From the NCBI GenBank assembly GCA_902464275.1, contig CABQIK010000002.1:62001-126000 (forward strand): a stretch of DNA of 64,000 nucleotides, in the 5' to 3' direction. Shown here piece by piece: positions 7,456 to 14,868 of the stretch; within the stretch, counting starts at the first letter, position 1; every line of letters starts with the position of its first letter. Below the pieces are notes generated by a model. It did no database searches. It was not told where the DNA came from and saw nothing but the letters and a program-made list of their open reading frames with translations. Position numbers and translations under genes: made by a program. This stretch comes from an uncultured Alphaproteobacteria bacterium. GTDB lineage: Bacteria; Pseudomonadota; Alphaproteobacteria; RF32; CAG-239.

Positions 7456-9087
7456 ATGGAAGAAATCAAGTGCGCAGTTTACACCAGAAAATCAACGGAC
7501 GAAGGCTTGGAAAAAGAGTTCAATACCCTAGAAGCTCAGCGCGAGGCTGGCGAAAATTATGTTAAAAGCCAAAAGCACCAAGGCTGGGTGCTGATTAAAG
7601 AGCATTATGATGATGGCGGTTTCAGCGGTGGTAATATGAATCGGCCGTCACTTAAACGCTTGTTGCAAGATGTTGAAGCCGGCAAAGTGAATATGATTGT
7701 GGTTTATAAAATTGACCGTCTTACCCGTTCCCTGACCGACTTCTCTAAGATGGTTGATGTTTTTGATAAATATCATTGTTCGTTTGTCTCGGTAACACAA
7801 AACTTTAATACTGCCGACAGTATGGGGCGGTTGACCTTAAATATGCTGTTGTCATTTGCGCAGTTCGAGCGTGAAATCAGCGGAGAACGTATCCGCGATA
7901 AAGTTGCCGCTTCCAAGAAGAAAGGAATTTGGATGGGCGGTTGCGTGCCGTACGGTTATGGGCCGATTAAACGCAAGCTGGTTATAAAGCCTGATGAAGC
8001 CAAAGCGATCAAGTTTATGTTTGAAAAATATCTGGAGTATAAATCGCCGCTTGCCGTATCCAAGCTGATGGAAGAAGCCGGCATGAAAACCTTTGCCAGA
8101 GCCTCGATTGACCGCATGCTTAAAAACCCGATTTATATGGGCAAGATTAAACATCAAGGTGTGCTTTATGACGGACAACACGAAGCCATTGTCAGCGAGG
8201 AGATTTTTAAGGCGGCACAAAATGTGGTGGCTGAAAAGCCGAAGAAACAACGCACTTGTATGTATGATAAAAATGAGGTCGGGATTATGCGCGGTCTCTT
8301 AATTTGCGGGTGTTGTCATTCTTTGATGACACCGACTTCCAGCCAGGCGCATGGAATGAAGCGTTATTACTACACCTCAACGGTGGCAAAAATGTACGGA
8401 CATCACAAATGCACCAACGGATCTGTGCCGGTGGTTACGATGGACGAATGTATGATAAAGATTGTATCACAACTGTTCTTGGACCCGAAAGTTTTTCAAG
8501 GTCTGCTTGAGAAAGTCGCGCCGAATAAATCAATGGAGTTATTAAGAGTTTTGCGCTCGCCGGAACGGGTATTTAATAAGCTTTCGGAAAGACATCAACT
8601 GCTTTTAATGCGCCTGATGATAACCGGTGTGACGGTTAATGCCGAAACCATGGAGATAAACTGGACGGACTTAGGTTTGAGCCTGCTTCCGGATCATCTG
8701 TTGCAAAAAACAACCGGACATCAGACAATTTTGCCGATGCCGTTTGTAAAGCATAAAGGTCGGACGGAAATTCATTTGCCGGAAAATATAGAAGTCGAAC
8801 CGCATTTTGATAATGAGCTGATTAAGGGAATTTGTCTCGGGTTTAAGTATCAAAAAATGCTGGATCAAAAGAAAATGAGTATCGCCGATTTGTCTATCAC
8901 AGAAAATACCGATGCTTCTCATATCGGTCGGCTGTTGCGCTTGACTTCACTCTCGCCGGCAATTATTCGCACGATTTTGAAAGGCCATCAACCACCGAAA
9001 TTATACCTGCGCAATTTATTGCGTAAAGCAATTCCGCCGATTTGGGAGGATCAGGTTAAACAGTTCGGCTTCACGATTTTAGACTAG
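7456..9087 (+). CDS. large serine recombinase (543 aa)
   Basis: Site-specific recombinase of the resolvase/invertase superfamily, long form. The catalytic domain spans residues 1-150 with the nucleophile Ser13 in YTRKSTDEG and the arginine-rich helix YKIDRLTRS. The Recombinase domain spans about 165-260 (VPYGYG ... NPIYMGKIKHQG). A zinc-ribbon region (CGCC, later HHKC) lies around 280-320, followed by a DNA-binding and coiled C-terminus. The length fits integrases of phages and mobile islands. It should cut and rejoin two attachment sites through a 5'-phosphoserine link. It follows DUF2924 by 2 bases. The reading frame and active-site residues are intact, so the enzyme could be active. A candidate attachment site lies at 6602-6654. 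Confidence 0.93.
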   Translation: MEEIKCAVYTRKSTDEGLEKEFNTLEAQREAGENYVKSQKHQGWVLIKEHYDDGGFSGGNMNRPSLKRLLQDVEAGKVNMIVVYKIDRLTRSLTDFSKMVDVFDKYHCSFVSVTQNFNTADSMGRLTLNMLLSFAQFEREISGERIRDKVAASKKKGIWMGGCVPYGYGPIKRKLVIKPDEAKAIKFMFEKYLEYKSPLAVSKLMEEAGMKTFARASIDRMLKNPIYMGKIKHQGVLYDGQHEAIVSEEIFKAAQNVVAEKPKKQRTCMYDKNEVGIMRGLLICGCCHSLMTPTSSQAHGMKRYYYTSTVAKMYGHHKCTNGSVPVVTMDECMIKIVSQLFLDPKVFQGLLEKVAPNKSMELLRVLRSPERVFNKLSERHQLLLMRLMITGVTVNAETMEINWTDLGLSLLPDHLLQKTTGHQTILPMPFVKHKGRTEIHLPENIEVEPHFDNELIKGICLGFKYQKMLDQKKMSIADLSITENTDASHIGRLLRLTSLSPAIIRTILKGHQPPKLYLRNLLRKAIPPIWEDQVKQFGFTILD

Positions 9088-9142
9088 GAAAATCAATCAT
9101 TTACCGCCTCGGAATATATCCGGGGCATGTTTTTTATATTTT

Positions 9143-9186
9143 TTTTCAAATTTTGCCGAACGATTTTCCGATTTTGCGGAGTGTTC
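9143..9186 (+). repeat. 46-bp leader repeat, copy 2
   Basis: Second copy of the element at 6755-6800: T-rich run, CAAATT, TGCCGAACGATTTT, GATTTTGC, GAGTGTT. It ends 37 bases upstream of the ATG at 9224 and probably drives the second transcription unit of the module. Confidence 0.6.
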
Positions 9187-9223
9187 CTTAGTGAAACAAG
9201 AATTTTAGAAAAGGAGAAATAAC

Positions 9224-9433
9224 ATGTTTCACAGAGACAAAAAGCACTACGTTACTGCGGAAATCCGCAAAATTCCGGTTGCCTATCTGCTTAATCTTGA
9301 GATGACGGCTTTGGACGAACTTGAAAAGCGCATTGAGGAAGAAGGTAAACGCTCCGAGCTTGCCCGCAAATGGGTGGCTGGCTTAAAGTGCATTAAGCAA
9401 ACGCTTAAAAAAGGAGGCGGCGATGGAAAATAG
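9224..9433 (+). CDS. small phage-type hypothetical protein (69 aa)
   Basis: A charged, helical 69-residue protein (LNLEMTALDELEKRIEEEGKRSELARKW) without a recognised family. AAAAGGAG lies upstream of ATG. The gene overlaps the next ORF by 11 bases, so translation is likely coupled. Position just after the recombinase and behind the repeated leader suggests an early gene of the mobile element. Confidence 0.6.
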   Translation: MFHRDKKHYVTAEIRKIPVAYLLNLEMTALDELEKRIEEEGKRSELARKWVAGLKCIKQTLKKGGGDGK

Positions 9434-10091
9434 AAAAACCTCAATTATCATCTATCCGGCAGACTTCCTTGCTTCGGTGCATAACTTTAAGAAAAGCGAG
9501 ATTGCAAATTTAATTGTCGCGATATGTGAATTTAATTTATTCGGTGCCACGTCAGTAAAATTATCGGAGCTGAATAAAAAAAGATTTGATGCGATTCAAC
9601 AAGTGATTGCAAATCACAATGAGAAATGGCGTCAAACCTGTGAGATTAACGCACAAAATGCCAAACGAGCGGTCAACCGTCGCAAAGCGAACGCTAAACG
9701 AACGGTCAGCGAAGTTATTGAGTTTCCGTCAACCGGTCGCCAACAGGAGAAGGAGTCGGAGAATGAGCAGGAATCTGATAAGGTTAATGATAAGGATTGT
9801 AGAGAAAGAGAGACGGCTTTTGTGGATAACTTGAGCTACATCGGAGCGCCGACGGCAGAAGATGTGGCCGGTTATTGTGATGAAATCGGGATAACGATCG
9901 ACATACCGGCTTTTATCAGTTGGCACAATGAGCGTGGCTGGAAGCATGGCAAGAAGTGTATTGCGCGTGACTGGCAGAAGGCAGTCCGGCAATGGTATTG
10001 CAAAGATAACGAACTTTCCTTGCATGAATTTGAAGTTGCAGTCTTGAAGCGAGAATACGCAAAAGAGCTCGGCAAAGGCGGTGCGTTATGA
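9423..10091 (+). CDS. phage-type DUF6291-like protein (222 aa)
   Basis: The N-terminal 70 residues (SIIIYPADFLASVHNFKKSEIANLIVAICEFNLFG) resemble DUF6291, a short helical domain found in phage replication-region proteins. The central 50 residues are basic and polar (RRKANAKRT, EKESENEQES). The C-terminal segment (FISWHNERGWKHGKKCIARDWQKAVRQW) is the pattern commonly seen at the end of phage replication initiators and helix-loaders. It may take part in replication of the element; this is inference from family and place. AAGGAGG precedes the ATG, and the gene overlaps the next by 4 bases. Confidence 0.6.
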   Translation: MENRKTSIIIYPADFLASVHNFKKSEIANLIVAICEFNLFGATSVKLSELNKKRFDAIQQVIANHNEKWRQTCEINAQNAKRAVNRRKANAKRTVSEVIEFPSTGRQQEKESENEQESDKVNDKDCRERETAFVDNLSYIGAPTAEDVAGYCDEIGITIDIPAFISWHNERGWKHGKKCIARDWQKAVRQWYCKDNELSLHEFEVAVLKREYAKELGKGGAL

Positions 10092-10480
10092 TAACCGTTG
10101 AGCAAATCAAACAAGACCTGCAGACTGCGGCATTTGTGGATCGTATGATGCCAAAAGTGCAACCACATAAAGCCTCAGGCTGGCAATTTGAGATTATCTA
10201 TTCTCAGCAAGAAATGGATCTGATGGAACGTAAGCCTCCTAAACTTAACCCAACCCCGGAACAAATTGATACTTGGGAGCGAGTTGTTTTAGATTGGTTT
10301 ATGATTTTGGAACCGGACGAACGCAAGCTTGCATGGAAGCGAGCCAACCATATCCCTTGGAAATTCTTATGCCGGGAATTCGGTTACGGACGAGCCGAAA
10401 TGTGGCGACGGTTTCATCGGGTGTTAATAAAAATTTCCTTTTATCTCAAAGGGAAAAATGTTGGAGACAAAAAAGTATGA
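10088..10480 (+). CDS. DUF6362 family protein (130 aa)
   Basis: The middle and C-terminal parts (WERVVLDWFMILEPDERKLAWKRANHIPWKFLCREFGYGRAEMWRRF) match my memory of DUF6362, a phage-associated helix-turn-helix-like family common in Alphaproteobacteria: W..VLDWF, DERKL.W.RA, IPWK.LCR.FG..R...WRR. It probably binds DNA. The start overlaps the previous gene (ATGA). The 3' end (from about 10458) already lies inside the first unit of the tandem array at 10456-11110, which suggests that the array and this gene belong together. Confidence 0.7.
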   Translation: MITVEQIKQDLQTAAFVDRMMPKVQPHKASGWQFEIIYSQQEMDLMERKPPKLNPTPEQIDTWERVVLDWFMILEPDERKLAWKRANHIPWKFLCREFGYGRAEMWRRFHRVLIKISFYLKGKNVGDKKV

Positions 10481-11110
10481 GACATTTTTGAATTTTTAGA
10501 TTATAAAACCGGATATAATCGGGGGCGATGAATAAATTGCTCTCGATTTTCTATTTTAAAGAGCTGTTTAAGGCTGATTTATCGGGCTTTTAACAATTAT
10601 TATGTCGCGACAAAAAAGTGCGCGACAAATCTTAAAAAAAATTATTATAAAAGAGGTTATAATGCGACATGGATTGTAACCGGAGAATTATTTTTTATTC
10701 AAGATTAATCCTAATCGTTTGAAATTACTGTGTTCGTAATGCAACAAATCAAGCAAAAATGTTGTCAACATAAAAGCACTTAACATTTTTGCCAAAATTA
10801 CCTATATTTTTCATTATGATGGTCTAAAGTGTCATTGACAAATTAGCACATAACAATGCAAAGAAAATATGGTAGTTTTTATGATATAATCGGGAGAAAG
10901 TTGTAATGACATCTTTGATGTTTACATTTTTCCCAAAAATGGGCAATATTTCAAATATACTGAGGAAAAATGTAGTCTACAAAAAAGATGTAGACACTTT
11001 TGCTTAAATTGTGATAGTTTTCAGGTATAATTGGAAGAAATTGTGCGCACAAAAAAGTCGTGGACATTTTTGCATAAAATGAGGTAATTTCTTGGTATGA
11101 TCGGGAGGTT
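10456..11110 (+). repeat. seven-unit array of promoter-like ~71-bp repeats
   Basis: Seven degenerate units start near 10458, 10601, 10757, 10829, 10902, 10971 and 11042; the last five are tandem with a period of 69-73 bp. Every unit reads TGT-N4/5-ACA, then AAAAAG-like, then a second NACA exactly 15 bases after the first, with a G at a fixed place between them in all seven. A -10-like hexamer (TATAAT three times, also TATACT and TATGAT) begins 29 bases after the second ACA in six units and 30 in one. CGGGAG or similar often follows. Palindromes differ between units (TGTCGCGACA, TGTGCGCACA, TGTAGTCTACA). No ORF covers the array. It may be an activator-controlled promoter battery, a regulator-titrating array or an iteron-like origin. 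Confidence 0.75.
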
Positions 11111-11131
11111 CGAATGACCTCCCGTTTTTTT
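11102..11131 (+). terminator. intrinsic terminator closing the array
   Basis: CGGGAGGT / ACCTCCCG stem with a 7-base loop and seven T. It directly abuts the -10-like box of the last array unit. Confidence 0.85.
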
Positions 11132-11170
11132 GTGACTATTTGAACTATCTGAACTCTTAATTCTGACTAC

Positions 11171-11206
11171 CGGGGACGGCCTTAAAAAGCCGCCCCCGTT
11201 TTTTGT
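11171..11206 (+). terminator. second intrinsic terminator
   Basis: GGGGACGGC / GCCGCCCCC stem with an A-rich loop and a run of six T, 29 bases before the ATG of the sigma-like gene. Together with 11102-11131 it insulates that gene from upstream transcription. Confidence 0.75.
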
Positions 11207-11234
11207 TTTAAATTTTAAACATCAGGGATTAATC

Positions 11235-11723
11235 ATGAATAAAGAGATTTTCAACGGATTTCCGCAGTATATCCGCATCACAATCTGTGCTCAAATCAAA
11301 AAATTGTTGTCGACGCCGTACTTCGGCTATGACGACCGTGAAGATATTGCGCAGGACATGCTATGCCACTATTTGTATAAGTTTTACGAAATCCCTGATG
11401 TTGACGAAGCATTAGTGGTGCATGACCTGCGTCAATATGCCTTGCACTTACTGGACAAACGAAAGCGAACCCGCGCACATTTAACATCCTCATTAGATTC
11501 TGATCAATCTGATGGGGATTTTTTTTGCGCCAATTTAAGCATATCTACTGACAATGTTCGGATGTTGATGGCTTATGAGTTTCTTGAAAAAGCCGATACG
11601 CCGAAACTCAAATCTGCCATGCGACTTATCATGGAAGGTGAAAGCATTGACAGTGTGTCGCGCACGCTACATATCAGTAAGGAGACGATTTACAAGTTCT
11701 TCAAAAGAATGCGAGAACTGTAA
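11235..11723 (+). CDS. sigma-70-like / helix-turn-helix phage regulator (162 aa)
   Basis: The N-terminal part (YFGYDDREDIAQDMLCHYLYKF) resembles sigma-70 region 2. The C-terminal 45 residues (ADTPKLKSAMRLIMEGESIDSVSRTLHISKETIYKFFKRMREL) form a region-4-like helix-turn-helix. Length and layout fit the small sigma-like proteins found in alphaproteobacterial prophages. It could direct RNA polymerase to element promoters; the neighbouring promoter-like array is an obvious candidate target, but this is only inference. AGGGATTAATC precedes the ATG and two terminators lie upstream. Confidence 0.6.
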   Translation: MNKEIFNGFPQYIRITICAQIKKLLSTPYFGYDDREDIAQDMLCHYLYKFYEIPDVDEALVVHDLRQYALHLLDKRKRTRAHLTSSLDSDQSDGDFFCANLSISTDNVRMLMAYEFLEKADTPKLKSAMRLIMEGESIDSVSRTLHISKETIYKFFKRMREL

Positions 11724-11944
11724 ATTTGCAATGCCGGCGCGGTGGTAACCAATGGGTCCTTCCCTACTCTTTTTTGTATGCGGGAGCGCAAGCCGCGCCG
11801 TTTCGCTAGCTGAACAGAAAAATTCCGGCTGGTCGGGTGCTTTGAAAAAAAATGCAATATCAAATAGTTATAATAACTTCTTAAAATGTGGGCTGGTCAT
11901 TTTATAAATCCGGCTGGTCACCTAGGGTTTTGAAAGAAAAATTT
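11724..11944 (+). other. intergenic region before the terminase small subunit
   Basis: The region holds AATGGGTCCTTCCCTACTC and a GCGCGG...CCGCGCC inverted pair around 11740-11800, then an AT-rich stretch. In many prophages the packaging (cos/pac) site lies just upstream of the terminase small subunit, so a packaging signal is possible here. Two TCCGGCTGGTC repeats (11825-11835 and 11911-11921 approx.) flank the AT-rich stretch. An upstream in-frame ATG at 11888 exists but has no ribosome site. Confidence 0.35.
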
Positions 11945-12454
11945 ATGGGAAGATTAGTATCAATGCGAGAATATGCGCGTATTCGCGGGGTGAAACTGAA
12001 TGCGGTACAGACGGCGATAAAGTCCGGGCGTATTCAGAAGACGAGAGATGATAAAATTGATGTCGACGAGGCAAACCGGGAGTGGTTTATGAATACCGAT
12101 CCGGCACAACAACGCAAACCGGACCCGCTGTTTGAGGCGCAAGGTGGCGTTCGAATGAGCAATATGGGCACGTTTCAGCAGGCCAAAACGGCAGATATTT
12201 ATTACCGGGCGATGTTGGCTAAGGCTAAACTCAAGATGCTGACCGGTGAAATGGTTGACCGCAAACGTGCCGGCAATTATGCCTTTAACCTCGGTCGGGC
12301 TTTGAGAGATTTGTTTATAAGCTTCCCGGTGCGCTACGGTGCCTTAATCGCCGCCGAACTCGGAACCGACGAAAACCAAACCACCGCAATCTTGGACGAA
12401 TATATCCGCAAAATGCTTACCGAAAGCCAGGATATTTTAAGCAAGGAGCCGTGA
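11945..12454 (+). CDS. phage terminase small subunit / Nu1-like DNA-packaging protein (169 aa)
   Basis: The N-terminus is a winged-helix DNA-binding domain with the Nu1/MerR-like pattern MREYARIRGVKLNAVQTAIKSGRI. The remainder (YYRAMLAKAKLKMLTGEMVDRKRAGNYAFNLGRALRDLF) is the typical helical oligomerisation region of small terminase subunits of Mu-like and lambda-like phages. The start at 11945 is preferred over 11888 because the family motif begins right after it and a purine-rich site (AAAGAAA) precedes it. Normally the protein recognises the packaging site and hands DNA to the large subunit. No large subunit, portal or capsid gene follows, so the packaging module is truncated or has been repurposed. 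Confidence 0.75.
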   Translation: MGRLVSMREYARIRGVKLNAVQTAIKSGRIQKTRDDKIDVDEANREWFMNTDPAQQRKPDPLFEAQGGVRMSNMGTFQQAKTADIYYRAMLAKAKLKMLTGEMVDRKRAGNYAFNLGRALRDLFISFPVRYGALIAAELGTDENQTTAILDEYIRKMLTESQDILSKEP

Positions 12455-12461
12455 GATAAAT

Positions 12462-12490
12462 TTCCACAAAAGACCGAATTTAGATGAAAT
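12462..12490 (+). repeat. ACAAA-N-GACCGAATTTA motif, copy 1
   Basis: TTCCACAAAAGACCGAATTTA directly after the terminase stop. Related copies lie at 12999-13020 and 13067-13090, on both sides of the DUF3489 gene. Confidence 0.4.
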
Positions 12491-12549
12491 ATTTTGAAAA
12501 TAAATGAGATATATTTGATTAAAAATGTTAGTCATCTTGATTTTTAAGT

Positions 12550-12585
12550 AAAAAAATAGGGGCCGATATTCAGCCCCCTTTTCTG
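12550..12585. terminator. intrinsic terminator between convergent genes
   Basis: GGGGCCGATATTCAGCCCC hairpin with an A7 run on the left (T run for the minus strand) and TTTTCT on the right. It serves the DUF3489 gene on the minus strand and perhaps the terminase gene on the plus strand. Confidence 0.75.
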
Positions 12586-12597
12586 TTGGATGGTAAT

Positions 12598-12897
12598 TTA
12601 AGCGTTGGCTTTGAGGTAGTAAGTCCGGATGCCATCTTTCTTTTCGGAGGCAATGGTTCCACCTGTCTTTTTAGCATAGGCTGACATCGCACCGCGTATC
12701 GAGTTTTCTTTCCATCCAAGAGCCTCTGCCATCTCTTTTAAGGTTGCACCTTCCGGACGGCTGAGCATCACAACCATAAAGGCTGTTTTGTCGCGGTGGT
12801 CTAGCGCTACCGGTTCTATTTTAACTTCTACCTTAACTTTAGAGGCCGATTTTTTTGTTGTGGCCTTAGCTCTTGAACTTTTCTTTTGTGTTGTCAT
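12598..12897 (-). CDS. DUF3489 family protein (99 aa)
   Basis: The C-terminal 60 residues match DUF3489, a winged-helix-like family: KTAFMVVMLSRPEGATLKEMAEALGWKENSIRGAMSAY, then KKDGIRTYYLKA. The N-terminal 30 residues are a lysine/alanine/serine-rich tail (SSRAKATTKKSASKVK) that probably contacts DNA. It likely regulates genes of the island; many such proteins sit beside recombinases and DUF2924. AAAGGATACGAA precedes the ATG. Its leader shares a conserved 40-base element with two other minus-strand genes at 24.7 and 26.1 kb. Confidence 0.8.
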   Translation of the reverse strand: MTTQKKSSRAKATTKKSASKVKVEVKIEPVALDHRDKTAFMVVMLSRPEGATLKEMAEALGWKENSIRGAMSAYAKKTGGTIASEKKDGIRTYYLKANA

Positions 12898-12948
12898 TTT
12901 CGTATCCTTTCTATCTGGTTAACACAACACAATGAATGCTTGGAAATA
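12898..12948 (-). promoter_or_regulatory. shared leader element, copy A (DUF3489 gene)
   Basis: On the minus strand the leader reads ATTTCCAAGCATTCATTGT, a spacer, then an AAAGGATACG ribosome site before the ATG. The same order (CAAGCAT-type box, AACGAAAGGA, ATACA, ATG) recurs at 24697-24737 and 26108-26147, in front of unrelated small proteins. A common promoter or operator is likely. Confidence 0.55.
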
Positions 12949-13283
12949 AAATTATATCCAGTAAATAATGCAGAAAAAGTGCAGAAATACGCAAAAAATT
13001 CCACAAATTGCCGAATGAAATATCACCAAACATGGAAATGAAAACCTGCCAAAACTAGAAATGAAGATTCTACAAATGACCGAATTTAATAGTGTAAATA
13101 TAATTAAAACAATAGGTTATAATATTTACGATCGATATTTATTTTAGCCATTTTGTTTAGGTATACCCAGATAATTGAATATATAGCTTCTGAGCCCTTG
13201 AAAAAGCTTAATTATTTCTTGCAATTTTTGAGCATCCTATATAAAATTATGGTCGTTATTGTAAAAAATATTAAGGACTAGTT
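12949..13283 (+). other. 335-bp intergenic control region between DUF3489 and hsdM
   Basis: AT-rich, no ORF. It contains two more copies of the ACAAA-N-G-N-CCGAAT motif (12999-13020, 13067-13090), three GGAAAT(A/G)AA words and an AAGGA ribosome site (13273-13277) before the hsdM ATG. TTGCAA at 13219-13224 with TAAAAT 17 bases later could be the hsd promoter. The region separates divergently transcribed genes. Confidence 0.5.
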
Positions 13284-14864
13284 ATGGCAAAACAAGCGAA
13301 AGTAAAAGAAGAGCGCTTAGAGGATATTTTGTTTAGCTGTCGGAATCATTTGCGTGGCCGTGCGCCAATGACCGATAAACGTGATTTGCTGCTCACTCTT
13401 GTGTTTTTAAAATTTATTGGTGACCGATTTAATGAACAGCGCGATATAATTTTCGAGGAAAATAAAGATGACCTTAATTTTGCTAAATTAGCTATAACTA
13501 AAGCATCTTTTTATAAAAAGGCAGGAGTATTCTTTTTACAAGATGATTATCGCTGGGAAGAGCTCATTAAAAAAGAGCCTAAAAATATGGCTGTTGCCTT
13601 TGATACAGCCATTTCAAAATTAGAGCAAAATGAAACTAAACTGAAAAATGCTTTACCACAACAAATATTTACTAAAACAGCACTAGAACCAGCTGTATTA
13701 AAATCAGTTGTTGATGAAGTAAATAAGATTGACCGTAAGCGTTTTCAGGATAAAGACTTGATTGGTCGTGTTTATGAATATTTCTTACAGGCATTTTCTA
13801 TCAACGCGGACAAAGAAGAAGGAGAATTTTACACCCCGCACAGTATTGTGGAACTTATAGCTTCTTTGATTGAACCGTTTGATGGCACATTATACGATCC
13901 ATGTTGCGGATCTGGAGGTATGTTTGTTCAGTGTATGAAATTAGTAGAGGCTCATGGAGGAAATACGAAAAGCATTAACGTATATGGGCAAGAATCAGAG
14001 CCAAGTACATACCGTTTGGCCAAAATGAATTTGGCTGTTCGTGGTATTTCTTATGACTTGGGAACACATGCTTCATCTACATTTACAGACGACCAACACA
14101 AGGATAAAAAGTTCAATTACATCATGGCTAATCCGCCATTTAACCTCAAAAAATGGCGCACAGCTGATACTTTATTGGATGACGTACGTTGGAAGGGTTA
14201 TGCTGTTCCACCGGAGAGTAATGCTAATTATGCATGGATTTTGCATATGCTAAACAAATTAGAGGTTACCAAAGGTGTAGCCGGATTTTTATTAGCAAAT
14301 GGCGCTTTGGACGATAGCGATACCCTAGAAATTCGCAAAAAATTACTGCAGAATGATAAAGTTGAAGCAATTTTTGTATTGCCACGAGAAATGTTTTATT
14401 CCACCGATATCAGTGTCACATTGTGGATTTTGAACAATAATAAGAAAGGCGGACAATATCACGGACGTCAATTACGCAACCGAGAAAATGAAGTTCTGTT
14501 TGTTGATTTAAGGACTTGGAACCAAAATATTTACGAAAAGAAATATGTTCAATTTTCCGAAGAACAAATTGCAGATGTTTGTAAAATATATCACGATTGG
14601 CAAACCCTCGATACCAAAGAAAGACCTGTAAAATATGCTAAACCGGAATTATATTATTCGGCCGGATTAGATGAAATTGCTTCCAAAAACTACAGTTTAG
14701 TACCAAGCCGCTATATTGAATTTGTTGACCGTGACACGGCATTAGATTATAAGACAGCTCTACAAACTATTGGCGCAGAAACAAAAGAATTGATTGAGCG
14801 TCATAAAGATAACCAAGATAAACTAATTAAAGCTTTTGAAACTTTAGGGTATAATATGGAGTAA
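13284..14864 (+). CDS. hsdM: type I restriction-modification DNA methyltransferase subunit HsdM (526 aa)
   Basis: N6-adenine methyltransferase subunit of a type I R-M complex. The N-terminal HsdM_N domain spans about residues 8-150 (RNHLRGRAPMTDKRDLLLTLVFLKFIGDRF). The SAM-binding motif LYDPCCGSGGMF lies near 203-214 and the catalytic NPPF motif (IMANPPFNL) near 281-288. Length is normal. AAGGA precedes the ATG by six bases. hsdS begins four bases after its stop, and hsdR overlaps hsdS, so the three genes are one operon. Two HsdM and one HsdS form the methylase; adding HsdR gives the restricting complex. The operon is more AT-rich than the housekeeping genes, consistent with horizontal transfer. 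Confidence 0.96.
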   Translation: MAKQAKVKEERLEDILFSCRNHLRGRAPMTDKRDLLLTLVFLKFIGDRFNEQRDIIFEENKDDLNFAKLAITKASFYKKAGVFFLQDDYRWEELIKKEPKNMAVAFDTAISKLEQNETKLKNALPQQIFTKTALEPAVLKSVVDEVNKIDRKRFQDKDLIGRVYEYFLQAFSINADKEEGEFYTPHSIVELIASLIEPFDGTLYDPCCGSGGMFVQCMKLVEAHGGNTKSINVYGQESEPSTYRLAKMNLAVRGISYDLGTHASSTFTDDQHKDKKFNYIMANPPFNLKKWRTADTLLDDVRWKGYAVPPESNANYAWILHMLNKLEVTKGVAGFLLANGALDDSDTLEIRKKLLQNDKVEAIFVLPREMFYSTDISVTLWILNNNKKGGQYHGRQLRNRENEVLFVDLRTWNQNIYEKKYVQFSEEQIADVCKIYHDWQTLDTKERPVKYAKPELYYSAGLDEIASKNYSLVPSRYIEFVDRDTALDYKTALQTIGAETKELIERHKDNQDKLIKAFETLGYNME

Positions 14865-14868
14865 TATT

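Noticed and set aside
10456..11110. The array as a CRISPR locus
   Set aside because: Units are degenerate over their whole length, there is no constant repeat with unique spacers, and no cas gene is in the window.
10456..11110. The TGT...ACA motifs as Ogr/Delta (TGT-N12-ACA) or NifA (TGT-N10-ACA) sites
   Set aside because: The spacing here is N4 or N5 within the palindrome and 15 bp between half-sites, which does not fit either consensus.
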